Of a stretch of DNA of 25,367 nucleotides, positions 1-7,260 are shown in pieces. Every line of letters begins with the position of its first letter. Position 1 is the first letter of the stretch. This DNA comes from JAKOQB01 sp050258235 (GTDB lineage: Bacteria; Pseudomonadota; Gammaproteobacteria; Burkholderiales; Burkholderiaceae_F), in the NCBI GenBank assembly GCA_050258235.1, contig JBLMYK010000258.1:1-25367 (forward strand). The letters run 5' to 3'. The notes beneath the pieces are model-generated. The model was not told where the DNA came from. It did no database searches and saw nothing but the letters and a program-made list of their open reading frames with translations. The position numbers were made by a program, and so were the translations under genes.

Positions 1-120
1 ATACTTCCGGCTCAACACCAGCGTCATCGCCGCCGTCAACGTCGTCTTCCCGTGATCCACGTGCCCAATCGTCCCCACATTCACGTGCGGCTTCGTCCGC
101 TCAAATTTGCCTTTGGCCAT
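1..120 (-). CDS. tuf: Elongation factor Tu, N-terminal fragment (runs off left edge)
   Basis: The minus strand from 120 reads MAKGKFERTKPHVNVGTIGH and continues with VDHGKTT, the universally conserved EF-Tu N-terminus including the P-loop GHVDHGKT. Only the first 40 codons lie in the window. EF-Tu is the GTPase that carries aminoacyl-tRNA to the ribosome. It is the last gene of a tRNA-Tyr/tRNA-Gly/tRNA-Thr/tuf cluster, an arrangement well known in beta- and gammaproteobacteria, and is presumably co-transcribed with the tRNAs from the promoter at 564-592. Confidence 0.97.
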   Translation of the reverse strand, partial: MAKGKFERTKPHVNVGTIGHVDHGKTTLTAAMTLVLSRKY

Positions 121-195
121 CGCTGACTCCTGACTGCCTCGTCCTGTTTGCCGACCGGGTTGCCCGGCGAAATCAACAACTTACCTGAATAATCC

Positions 196-270
<75 letters not shown>

Positions 271-301
271 GAAGGTGCCAATCACGCACCCTGCAAAAAC
301 T

Positions 302-375
302 TGGAGCGGGTGAAGGGAATCGAACCCTCGTCATAAGCTTGGAAGGCTTCTGCTCTACCATTGAGCTACACCCGC
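302..375 (-). tRNA. tRNA-Gly (anticodon TCC)
   Basis: On the minus strand the acceptor 5' GCGGGTG pairs with 3' CACCCGC. The D-arm is AGCTCAATGGTAGAGC, the anticodon loop CTTCCAA is on an AAGC/GCTT stem, the T-loop is GTTCGATTC, and CCA is encoded at 304-302. It is the second tRNA of the cluster. Confidence 0.95.
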
Positions 376-461
376 CCGTCGAATCGACACGCAAAAGCCT
401 CGAACCGCTGCGCCCGCCGCACGAAAAAGCAAATAGCCGGGGTTTCCTTTGCATTCGCTGA

Positions 462-547
462 TGGTGGAGGAGGTTGGATTCGAACCAACGTAGGCGTAAG
501 CCAACAGATTTACAGTCTGCCCCCTTTAGCCGCTCGGGCACCCCTCC
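462..547 (-). tRNA. tRNA-Tyr (anticodon GTA)
   Basis: Minus-strand class II tRNA of 86 nt with a long variable arm. The acceptor GGAGGGG pairs with CCTCCTCC allowing a G-T pair, the anticodon arm is CAGACTGTAAATCTG with GTA, the T-loop is GTTCGAATC, and CCA is encoded at 464-462. It is the first transcribed gene of the tRNA-tuf cluster. Confidence 0.96.
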
Positions 548-563
548 GGTAAGGGAACCGCAA

Positions 564-592
564 ATTATGGTTGCGCGACAAGCACTTGTCAA
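564..592 (-). promoter_or_regulatory. Sigma-70 promoter of the tRNA-tuf operon
   Basis: On the minus strand a perfect -35 TTGACA (592-587) is followed by a 17-nt spacer and a -10 CATAAT (569-564). The -10 ends 16 nt before the first base of tRNA-Tyr, a normal distance for a stable-RNA promoter with a very short leader. Confidence 0.88.
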
Positions 593-994
593 ACGACTCG
601 GCCAAGAGAGTCGCCGTTCACTGGCGGGCCGACTTGAGCAGCGAATTCACCGCTGCGCGCCGGCGCTCCGACGTTTGATAGTGCCCTCAAACTGACTTCA
701 GTCCGGGCGTTGCCGTCCGCCCCTACGCGGGGCCTGCTCACGGCGAAGGCGCTCCGCCAAGCAGCGCCGCCGTTGACGACGGCTACATCTGGCCGCCTTC
801 GCCAAGTAGCCGCCGCGAGGAGTCTGACTCCCCGCATCCGGCACCGACTCTGGCGCCGTGGGTGGCGCGTTTCTTGTCGCCCCCGACAGTGTCTTCTCAT
901 ATCCCCTGCGTCGATTGGCAGTCGCCGCCTGAATCTTGCTTACGTCCCGATGTCCCTCATGGCGTGAACCCTCGCCGGCGCGACAACGTGCGCC
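593..994. other. Intergenic region with clustered hairpins, no credible gene
   Basis: No reading frame here resembles a known protein. It holds three adjacent inverted repeats. The first is 719-733 (GCCCC/GGGGC). The second has a 10-bp perfect outer stem, 742-751 with 794-803, enclosing a smaller hairpin at 769-783 (GCCGT/ACGGC). The third is 815-835 (GGAGT/ACTCC extended by GCG/CGC with one mismatch). This could be a structured RNA or a dispersed repeat of the genome; the sequence alone does not decide. Confidence 0.5.
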
Positions 995-1882
995 CTAAGC
1001 ACGCCGCAGATTTACGAGCGCGATTCCGGCACCAACAGCGATCGCCGCAACCCCAAAGCGCAACGACAGAGACTCAGCGAGCAGCAGCACGCCGAACGTC
1101 ACACCGAACATCGGCGCCAGGAACGAGAACACCGCCAGGCGCGCCGCGAGGTACTTGGTCAACAGCCAGAACCACGCGAGGTAACTCGCGAACGCGACCA
1201 CCACGCTCTGGTACACGAGACTCGCGAGTACAAGTGCGTCGACGTGCACGACGCCGGGCTCCCCTATCGCAGGCGAAGCAAGCGCGAGCACTATCGCCGA
1301 TACCGCGAGTTGATAAAGCAGAGTCTTCTCTGCGCGCGCGGAGGCGAGCCGCGTAGCCCGGATGAGCACGGTGGTCGCGGCCCACATCGTCGCAGCCAGG
1401 ATGCCGCATAGATCGCCGATCACCGTGCTGCGCGCCTGCGTGGCGAAGCCGTCTGCAAACGCCAGCGCCAGCCCTGCGAATGCGAGTAGAACGCCTGCCC
1501 ACTGCACCCCGGTGAGTCGCTCTCCGGGCACGAGCCAGGCGAGTCCAAGCGCGGTGAGGATTGGTGCCAGGTACACGAACACGACCATGCGCGAGGCCGA
1601 AGTGTGGTTCAGCCCGACGTAGATCAGGAAGAACTCGGCGGCGAACAGCAGACCGGCGAAGACGCCAGGTACCAGTGTGCGGTCGCGGTCGAACAGCGGA
1701 ATCGCACGCCCCCGCGTCCATGCAAGCAGCAGGAGGGTGGCGACCGCCGAGCGGATCGCCGCCTGCGCGACCGGCGACACGCCGAAGAGCGCGACCTTGA
1801 TCGCGACCTGCTGCATGCCCCACAGCATCGTGAGCACGACCATCAGGCCGAGGGCGGTGGCGTCGAGCGGCTTGCGATCCAT
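995..1882 (-). CDS. EamA/DMT-family drug/metabolite transporter
   Basis: 295 aa, the usual length of a 10-helix EamA-family permease. It shows two tandem halves of hydrophobic helices. The first begins with LGLMVVLTMLWGMQQVAIKV and the second near GDLCGILAATMWAATTVLI, where each half has the typical small-residue/Trp-rich first helix. The protein ends in a helix followed by NLRRA. Family members sit in the inner membrane and export metabolites, amino acids or drugs; the substrate cannot be read. The start is placed at ATG 1882 (MDRKPLDATALG) because the open frame further upstream codes for low-complexity, Arg/His-rich sequence unlike the family. No good Shine-Dalgarno is visible. The gene is transcribed away from the split-barrel genes on the other strand. 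Confidence 0.87.
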   Translation of the reverse strand: MDRKPLDATALGLMVVLTMLWGMQQVAIKVALFGVSPVAQAAIRSAVATLLLLAWTRGRAIPLFDRDRTLVPGVFAGLLFAAEFFLIYVGLNHTSASRMVVFVYLAPILTALGLAWLVPGERLTGVQWAGVLLAFAGLALAFADGFATQARSTVIGDLCGILAATMWAATTVLIRATRLASARAEKTLLYQLAVSAIVLALASPAIGEPGVVHVDALVLASLVYQSVVVAFASYLAWFWLLTKYLAARLAVFSFLAPMFGVTFGVLLLAESLSLRFGVAAIAVGAGIALVNLRRA

Positions 1883-2293
1883 GGAAATGACGGAGAGGCC
1901 CGCATCATTCCACAGAGTCAGGGCGACAGGATTCGCCGGCCAGTTCCAGTCGAACTGACAGGGGGGAGTGTGCGCTCGATCAGGCCGAGTCCGGACCGGC
2001 TGCCGTAACGGAACGTCAAGATGTCTGTGGACTTCTTGCAAGGCGTGACCACGGCTCCGAGCGTGAGTGCGTTCGCCGACCGGTCCGCCGCCGCAGACGA
2101 CAACGTCGGACGGCGTTCGCCTGTCGAGCATGCGATGCTGACGATCAGGCATCTGGACGGCTCGCGGAGCCCGCGACATCTGAGTTTAGGAGGCCCTACA
2201 ACCGCCTCGCGCGCAAGTGCCCCCGATAGCCGACCCGGAGCAAGCGAGTTACGATGCCGCGCTTTTCATGCGGAACCGCACGCGACGCTGGCG
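1883..2293. other. Divergent intergenic region, nothing recognised
   Basis: About 410 nt between the divergent EamA gene and the split-barrel gene. Both strands are open in places, but the translations are Arg/Pro/Ser-rich with no family resemblance. I find no clear -35/-10 pair or strong palindrome. It presumably holds both promoters. Confidence 0.5.
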
Positions 2294-2776
2294 ATGAGCT
2301 TCACTCTCGACGAACGACACGCCGAGTTCATATTGCGGCCACATACTTCCGTCGCGGTCGCGTCCCGCGCCGCCAACAACGTGCCGTCGCTGTTCAAGGC
2401 CGCGGCATGCCGCGTGAGCCCGGATCGCCGCCGCGTGACGCTATACGTCGATCAGCAACTGGCGGCGAGCGTCCTGCGCGATCTGCGCGCCGGCAGCCCG
2501 GTCGCCGCCGTGTTCACCGAGCCGGGGACCCACCGATCGATACAGTTGAAAGGCGAACGCGCCGACATCGGATCGGCAACTCCTGCTGATCGCGAATACG
2601 CGCGCGAGCGGATCGAAAGCGTAGTAGTGCATCTCACGGCGCTCAGGTATCCCGAGGCGGGTGTGCGCTGCTATTTTCATTTCGTACCTGAGCAGCTAAT
2701 TGCGGTTTCCTTTACGCCGACCGCCGCGTTCGAGCAGACCCCAGGCCCCGGCGCCGGCACAAGATTGGATAAATGA
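2294..2776 (+). CDS. Pyridoxamine 5'-phosphate oxidase-like split-barrel protein
   Basis: 160 aa. The pattern SVAVASRAANNVPSLFKAAACRVSPDRRRVTLYVD followed by SPVAAVFTEPGTHRSIQLKG is that of the FMN-binding split-barrel (PNPOx-like) superfamily, which contains flavin oxidoreductases, haem-utilisation proteins and FMN/F420 sensors. No catalytic residue can be assigned with confidence. The frame is open well upstream, but similarity to the fold begins at MSFTLDERHAEF, so ATG 2294 is preferred; the Shine-Dalgarno is weak. Its stop overlaps the next start (ATGA at 2773), so the two are translationally coupled. The partner carries a second split barrel, which suggests that the two barrels work in one complex (inference). 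Confidence 0.72.
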   Translation: MSFTLDERHAEFILRPHTSVAVASRAANNVPSLFKAAACRVSPDRRRVTLYVDQQLAASVLRDLRAGSPVAAVFTEPGTHRSIQLKGERADIGSATPADREYARERIESVVVHLTALRYPEAGVRCYFHFVPEQLIAVSFTPTAAFEQTPGPGAGTRLDK

Positions 2777-4134
2777 GCCCGGCCCTGTCCAGTCCTCTGG
2801 AGGCGATCCGTACCTGTCTGGAGGGACTGATCCCTTCGCTGGTCGCCAGCTGCAGTGCCGATGGGATGCCAAACGTGACCTACGTATCGCAGGTTCACTA
2901 CGTCGATCGTGAGCACGTGGCGCTTACCTACCAGTTCTTCAACAAGACGCGCGAGAACATCCTCGTCAATCCACACGTGACCGCCCTCGTCGGTGACACG
3001 ACGATCGGACGGCGCTACCTGCTACGACTGAAGTACCTTCGAACCGAGGAAAACGGGCCGACCTTCGAGAGCTTGAAGGCGAGGCTGGCCGGCATCGCGT
3101 CGCACTCTGGCATGACCGGCGTGTTCAGACTCCGCGGTGCCGACATCTATCAGGTTGTGGCGATCGAACCGGTCGATGGCCCCTTGCTGCCGCCGAAGCC
3201 GCGGCGCTACCAACCCATGTCAGCGGTGCGCCAGATCGCCCAGCGCATCGCCGCCGCCGGCGACCTGCGTGCGCTGCTCGACGATGCGCTCGCGGCGCTC
3301 GACGAACACATGGAGATCCACTACGCGAAAGTGCTGATCCTCGAGGACGGCAAGGGCCGTGCGCCCCGCCTGTACACGGTTGCGTCGCGCGGGTACGAAA
3401 CGTCGGGCGTCGGCTCGGAGATCCCCGTTGGGCAGGGCGTCATCGGCGTGGCGGCTGAGCAGCGTGTGCCGATCCGCATCATGCACTTCACCGCCGAGTA
3501 CACGTACAGCCGTGCGGTGCGCGAGCAGTGGATCGCCCGCGGCGCGGCCGATCCGCTCGAAACCGAAATTCCGCTGCCAGGCCTCGCGGAACCGCACAGC
3601 CAGCTCGCGGTGCCGATTGTGCTTGGCAGCCGCGTGGTCGGCGCGTTGTACGTGGAGAGCGAGGAATCAGCGCGCTTCGACTACGACGACGAGGACGCAC
3701 TGCTCGCGGTAGCGACGCACCTGGGCGCAACGATCGCGGCACTGCAGACCGCCGCGGATGCGAGCGAGGAATCTCCGTCCATGCTGGCAACCCCTCATCC
3801 GGCGACGGGCGAGCCGATCATGATCCGACACTTCGCCGCCAACGACAGCGTGTTCGTCGACAACGAGTACCTGATCAAGGGTGTGGCCGGCGCGATACTC
3901 TGGAAGCTGGCGCGCGAGTATGCGGCCGGCCGCCGCTCCGAGTTCACCAACCGCGAACTGCGGCTCGACCCATCGCTGCGCTTACCGGACATCAGCGACA
4001 ACCTCGAGGCCCGGCTGATCCTGCTGGCGCGCCGGCTGGAGGAGCGCGTACCGTCGATGCGCATCGTCAAGACCGGGCGCGGGCGCTTCCGGCTCGACAT
4101 CGCGCGCCCATTGCGGCTCGCCGAGAGCGAATGA
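2773..4134 (+). CDS. Split-barrel/GAF/winged-helix-like three-domain sensor protein
   Basis: 453 aa in three parts. Residues about 1-135 are a PNPOx-like split barrel (SLVASCSADGMPNVTYVSQ then NPHVTALVGD). Residues about 150-325 are a GAF domain (LDEHMEIHYAKVLIL, IPVGQGVIGVAAEQRVPIRI, LAVPIVLGSRVVGALYVES, DALLAVATHLGATIAAL). Residues about 350-450 form a basic alpha/beta region (NDSVFVDNEYLIKGVAGAIL, FTNRELRLDP, then a C-terminal hairpin TGRGRFRLDI) that looks like a winged helix. GAF domains bind small molecules or mediate dimers, and split barrels bind FMN. The likely role is a cytoplasmic redox or ligand sensor with an output domain. There is no kinase, cyclase or GGDEF motif. The start overlaps the preceding gene by four bases. 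Confidence 0.75.
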   Translation: MSPALSSPLEAIRTCLEGLIPSLVASCSADGMPNVTYVSQVHYVDREHVALTYQFFNKTRENILVNPHVTALVGDTTIGRRYLLRLKYLRTEENGPTFESLKARLAGIASHSGMTGVFRLRGADIYQVVAIEPVDGPLLPPKPRRYQPMSAVRQIAQRIAAAGDLRALLDDALAALDEHMEIHYAKVLILEDGKGRAPRLYTVASRGYETSGVGSEIPVGQGVIGVAAEQRVPIRIMHFTAEYTYSRAVREQWIARGAADPLETEIPLPGLAEPHSQLAVPIVLGSRVVGALYVESEESARFDYDDEDALLAVATHLGATIAALQTAADASEESPSMLATPHPATGEPIMIRHFAANDSVFVDNEYLIKGVAGAILWKLAREYAAGRRSEFTNRELRLDPSLRLPDISDNLEARLILLARRLEERVPSMRIVKTGRGRFRLDIARPLRLAESE

Positions 4135-4656
4135 CTATTTGGGCGGCGCCGGAAACTGCACGAACGGTCCCGTGGGCGTCTGGCCCGGCGGCAGATATGC
4201 CGGCACCGGTTCGCCGGGCGCGCCGAGGCTCTTCACGAAACGAAACAGAGAGCGCCGATCTGCATCGCTCATGTCCCGCAGCGCGAACCATGGCATCGGC
4301 GGGCGCAACTGCGTTGTCCGCGCGAATTTGACCCACTCTTCCTCGGTCAGTTTGGACATGAACAGGCGCAGATTGGCCGGATAAGTTGTGCCCCATGGCC
4401 CCCTCCAGCCAAGCGAATCGCCCTTCAGCCATTCCGATTCGGGCACCTTGCCGCCGCTCACCGCGTAGCCGGCGGTATGGCAGTCGTTGCAGCCCGCGAT
4501 TTTTGCAACGTACCGACCCCGTTCGATGCTTACCTGCCCGCGCTCGGCAGTGGTCCTGCCTTCCGCCGCTTGCGCGAACGCTGGGGCGAAGGCCAGCACG
4601 ACGGCAATCAATGCCACGCTCCACAACGCATATTCGGACCAGTGGAATCGCTTCAT
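4135..4656 (-). CDS. Secreted or membrane-anchored monohaem cytochrome c
   Basis: 173 aa. A hydrophobic N-terminal segment (about residues 9-28, ending AFAQAA) is a Sec signal peptide or anchor. One haem motif, CNDCH (residues 56-60), follows ERGRYVAKIAG, the usual lead-in of class I cytochrome c domains, and Met121 in RPPMPW is the likely sixth ligand. It acts in the periplasm as an electron carrier. A Shine-Dalgarno GGAGG lies 9 nt before ATG 4656. It is downstream of the hemerythrin-like gene with a 33-nt gap, so probably co-transcribed. Its TAG stop at 4137-4135 abuts the TGA of the convergent sensor gene at 4134, leaving no room for a terminator. Confidence 0.9.
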   Translation of the reverse strand: MKRFHWSEYALWSVALIAVVLAFAPAFAQAAEGRTTAERGQVSIERGRYVAKIAGCNDCHTAGYAVSGGKVPESEWLKGDSLGWRGPWGTTYPANLRLFMSKLTEEEWVKFARTTQLRPPMPWFALRDMSDADRRSLFRFVKSLGAPGEPVPAYLPPGQTPTGPFVQFPAPPK

Positions 4657-4689
4657 TTGTATCGGCCTCCCTATGTTCTCGACGCTCAG

Positions 4690-5370
4690 TCAAGCCGCGA
4701 CGGGCAGCGGCGCCAGTGCATGCATCAGCTTGTCCCACTCGCGCGCAGCCAGGTGGGGCCGGACCAGTTCAAGGACGCCACCGAAGACATGCGCGGGCGC
4801 CTTGCGTTGCATGTCACCCAACGCGCCCGCGCGCTCGATCGGCGTGGTGTTCGGCACCATCCAGCGCATCACCTCCGCCATTTCCTGCGGGTCGACCGAC
4901 TGCACCAGCGCGTCGTGAATCGCGTGCAGTTGCTCGTCGCTGTAGCTCGCCCACAAAGTTGCGTTGTGGTCGGTCTCCTCGAGATGCATGTGCTCAAAGT
5001 TCTCGGCGACAAAAATGCAGAGCCCACGGTACAGCCGGTTAGCCTCTGCGATGCGGGCGGAACCGGGAGTCGCCTCCACGCGCACAGCCAGGTCCTCGAG
5101 CGCGGCGAGCGAATCCTCGTGATGCGCGTGATCCCGCGCCGCCGCCGCGCTGGATCCTGGACGGCATGCCTCCAGCGCGGGATGCAGGAACTCGTCTTCC
5201 TTTTCCAGGTGGGCGCGCGCGAGCGCAAGCAGCGCACGCACACGCGCTATCGTCGCCGTGGTATCAGCCTCGTCTAGCGCATCCATGCGCCCCACGGCAA
5301 GCAGCGTATCCGTCATCACGGCGCGCAGCGCCTTGTGGATCGGGCCATAGATGTCGAAGCGCGGTGTCAT
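4690..5370 (-). CDS. Hemerythrin HHE-domain protein
   Basis: 226 aa from ATG 5370 (GTG 5373 is equally possible; an AGGAG sits 10 and 7 nt upstream respectively). Residues about 5-145 show the His/Glu pattern of a four-helix hemerythrin bundle binding a di-iron centre: an early PIHKAL His, ARAHLEKEDEFLHP, DHAHHEDSLAALE, and FEHMHLEETDHNATLW. Such proteins bind O2 or NO or sense or repair iron damage in the cytoplasm. Residues 145-226 form an extra helical tail of unknown role (LVQSVDPQEMAEVMRWMVPNTTP) that also occurs in similar hemerythrin-like proteins. It is followed by a cytochrome c gene in the same direction, suggesting an O2/NO or redox-related pair (inference). Confidence 0.87.
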   Translation of the reverse strand: MTPRFDIYGPIHKALRAVMTDTLLAVGRMDALDEADTTATIARVRALLALARAHLEKEDEFLHPALEACRPGSSAAAARDHAHHEDSLAALEDLAVRVEATPGSARIAEANRLYRGLCIFVAENFEHMHLEETDHNATLWASYSDEQLHAIHDALVQSVDPQEMAEVMRWMVPNTTPIERAGALGDMQRKAPAHVFGGVLELVRPHLAAREWDKLMHALAPLPVAA

Positions 5371-5499
5371 CACGTAATCTCTCCTTCGTTTCTATCGTTT
5401 GAGCGGACAGATCGAAGCTTAGGAACGGTCGTGCCGAGGCGCTGCTAAATGTTCGCTAAGGATTTCCTAAGAACTTCGTAAGACGATTGCATGTGTAAG

Positions 5500-5514
5500 A
5501 ATGAATATTTCATT
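5500..5514. promoter_or_regulatory. Inverted repeat, candidate operator between divergent genes
   Basis: AATGAA-TAT-TTCATT is a perfect 6-3-6 inverted repeat in an AT-rich island between the hemerythrin gene (minus) and the DUF1289 gene (plus, start 5527). It lies 12 nt before the DUF1289 start. Its position suits control of one or both promoters; the regulator is unknown. Confidence 0.4.
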
Positions 5515-5526
5515 TGAAGCAAGCTG

Positions 5527-5736
5527 ATGCTCCACGGTCCGCCGCCACTGCCCGTCGCGCCCGCTTCTGACCCGGTCGCTTCGCCATGCGTCTCCGTGTG
5601 CCGGATGAATCCGGCAACCGGCTACTGCGAGGGCTGCCTGCGGACCATCGATGAGATCGCCGGCTGGACGGTCTTCGACGACGACGAAAAACGAGCCATC
5701 GTGGCTCAGTTGCCACGACGGCGCGCCGTCGCCTGA
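5527..5736 (+). CDS. DUF1289 family protein
   Basis: 69 aa with the family signature SPCVSVCRMNPATGYCEGCLRTIDEIAGW. The four cysteines, in the CxxxC and CxxC pairs, are typical of this small proteobacterial family and suggest a metal or Fe-S site; no biochemical function is established to my knowledge. The first 18 residues are Pro-rich and variable. The start at ATG 5527 has only a weak Shine-Dalgarno. It opens a seven-gene run on the plus strand, with the next gene beginning four bases after its stop. Confidence 0.88.
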   Translation: MLHGPPPLPVAPASDPVASPCVSVCRMNPATGYCEGCLRTIDEIAGWTVFDDDEKRAIVAQLPRRRAVA

Positions 5737-5740
5737 TGCG

Positions 5741-6373
5741 ATGACGCGACCCGCCGTACGCTGGTATTTCGACTTCGTGTCGCCTTACGCGTACTTGCAG
5801 TCACTGCGTCTGCCGCAGATCGAGGAGGCCGCCGACGTTGAACGGGTGCCGGTGCTATTCGCTGGCTTGCTGTCTCACTGGGGCACCACGGGCCCAGCGG
5901 AGGTCGCACCGAAGCGCACTTTCACGCTTCAGCACATCTGCTGGATCGCGCATACGAACGATGTCCGGATCACGCTGCCGACGACGTTTCCCTTCAATCC
6001 GCTGTCGCTGCTACGGCTTGCCATCGTGAAGTCGTCCGAACCGGCAGTGGTGACACGCATTTACGACTGGGTATGGCGGGAAGGTCACACACCGGACGAC
6101 ATACCTGCATTCGATGCGCTGCTCGCCGAACTCGACGTCGATCGCTCCATGCTCGACGACGCCGGGGTGAAGTTCAGCTTGCGGGCAAATACCGAAACGG
6201 CCATCGCAGCCGGCGTGTTCGGCGTCCCGTCCACGATCGTAGGCGACGATTTGTTCTGGGGGCAGGACTCCACTGAAATGCTGCTCGGTCGCCTGCGCGG
6301 CGATCCGTTCTTCGATTCCGCGCCGTACAAGTTCGCGCCGCAAGTCGCGTTCGGGGCGAAACGCAGGAAATGA
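5741..6373 (+). CDS. 2-hydroxychromene-2-carboxylate isomerase-like protein (DsbA/GST-kappa fold)
   Basis: 210 aa. The N-terminus VRWYFDFVSPYAYLQSLRLP carries the FxFxSPY signature of the kappa-GST/DsbA-like isomerase family, with Ser14 at the place of the active residue. The C-terminal AAGVFGVPSTIVGDDLFWGQD contains the conserved cis-Pro loop and the FxGxD-like end motif. The classical member NahD isomerises 2-hydroxychromene-2-carboxylate in naphthalene breakdown using glutathione, but homologues without that pathway are common, and no other naphthalene genes are here. ATG 5741 is chosen because the frame upstream overlaps DUF1289 and lacks family similarity. Its stop overlaps the MaoC start (ATGA). 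Confidence 0.88.
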   Translation: MTRPAVRWYFDFVSPYAYLQSLRLPQIEEAADVERVPVLFAGLLSHWGTTGPAEVAPKRTFTLQHICWIAHTNDVRITLPTTFPFNPLSLLRLAIVKSSEPAVVTRIYDWVWREGHTPDDIPAFDALLAELDVDRSMLDDAGVKFSLRANTETAIAAGVFGVPSTIVGDDLFWGQDSTEMLLGRLRGDPFFDSAPYKFAPQVAFGAKRRK

Positions 6374-6822
6374 ACGACATCCATCCACCCGGTCACAAGC
6401 CACGCAACGCGCATATAGGCGAGGCGTTCGAACGCCGCGTATCCATCGACCCTGCCGAGATTCGCCGCTTCGCGGCATCGGTCGAGGATTTCAATCCGCT
6501 GCATCACGACGAGGCGGTGGCTGCGCGATCACGCTTCGGCACGCTGACCGCGAGCGGCACGCACACCGCGTCGCTGCTGATGGCGCTGACTGCGACCCAC
6601 TATTCCAAGCATGCCCAGCCTCTGGGCCTGGATTTTTCGCTCAGGTTCCGCAAGGCAGTCAAAGCGGGCGACACGCTGCTTCTGCGCTGGACAGTGACAC
6701 GGATCGAGTTCAAGCCGTCGCTGCAGGGGGAACTGGTGTCGCTGGTCGGCGAAGCGATCAACCAGGCCGACGAGACGGTGCTGACGGCCACGGCACTCCT
6801 CTTGGTCACCGACAAGCAGTGA
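6370..6822 (+). CDS. MaoC-like hotdog hydratase/dehydratase
   Basis: 150 aa single hotdog domain. The hydratase motif is DFNPLHHDEAVAARSRFGTLTASG, with the catalytic pair Asp40 and His45 seen in (R)-specific enoyl-CoA hydratases of the MaoC family. The C-terminal half, LDFSLRFRKAVKAGDTLLLRWTV, is the usual beta-sheet of this fold. It probably adds water to or removes it from an acyl-CoA or related thioester. It overlaps both neighbours by four bases (ATGA upstream, GTGA downstream), so translation is coupled. Confidence 0.87.
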   Translation: MNDIHPPGHKPRNAHIGEAFERRVSIDPAEIRRFAASVEDFNPLHHDEAVAARSRFGTLTASGTHTASLLMALTATHYSKHAQPLGLDFSLRFRKAVKAGDTLLLRWTVTRIEFKPSLQGELVSLVGEAINQADETVLTATALLLVTDKQ

Positions 6823-7253
6823 GCGCGCGCGTCAGTTTCGAGCCACCGGTCACCGGCCCGGCCTATGGCCGCGGCTTCCGCGCCGCGGCCGCGTTTGCAG
6901 CGCTGGGACTGTTGGCGTGGGGTGCGCGCACGGTTCTCGCGCTGGGAATCGGGCGGGGGGACGGTGATGGCTGGATCGTCCTCGGCGCCGCCGCCTTCGC
7001 GCTGCTAGGCACCTTGTACTTCATGATCACTTCCAGAACAACGATCGACGCGCAAGGCATCCGCCAGAGCGGCTTAATCGAGCGCAAGACCGAATGGAGC
7101 GACATTCTCTACGCGCGCGTGCGAGGTCCGGCGTTTTCGCGCCGGCTGGTCGTGCGCAGTGTCAACGGACGTTTTCGCTACTACTTCGGCGGCACGCGGG
7201 AATTGCTGGCCGCCTTTGATCAGATCGCGGCCGCCTATCCTCGGCGGCGGTGA
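6819..7253 (+). CDS. Two-helix membrane protein with PH-like C-terminal domain
   Basis: 144 aa from a GTG start that overlaps the previous stop (GTGA). It has two transmembrane segments, at about residues 23-45 (AAAAFAALGLLAWGARTVLAL) and 51-70 (WIVLGAAAFALLGTLYFMI). The rest, TTIDAQGIRQSGLIERKTEWSDI and RRLVVRSVNGRFRYYFGG, resembles the bacterial PH-like domains that follow paired membrane helices. There is no enzymatic motif and the function is unknown. Confidence 0.72.
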   Translation: MSARVSFEPPVTGPAYGRGFRAAAAFAALGLLAWGARTVLALGIGRGDGDGWIVLGAAAFALLGTLYFMITSRTTIDAQGIRQSGLIERKTEWSDILYARVRGPAFSRRLVVRSVNGRFRYYFGGTRELLAAFDQIAAAYPRRR

Positions 7254-7260
7254 TCGAACG

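Noticed and set aside
5500..5514. NsrR or Fnr binding site
   Set aside because: Neither the remembered NsrR 11-1-11 consensus nor TTGAT-N4-ATCAA fits; only the symmetry is reported.
5741..6373. A naphthalene degradation gene (nahD)
   Set aside because: Only the fold family is supported. No ring-cleaving dioxygenase or other naphthalene gene is in the window.
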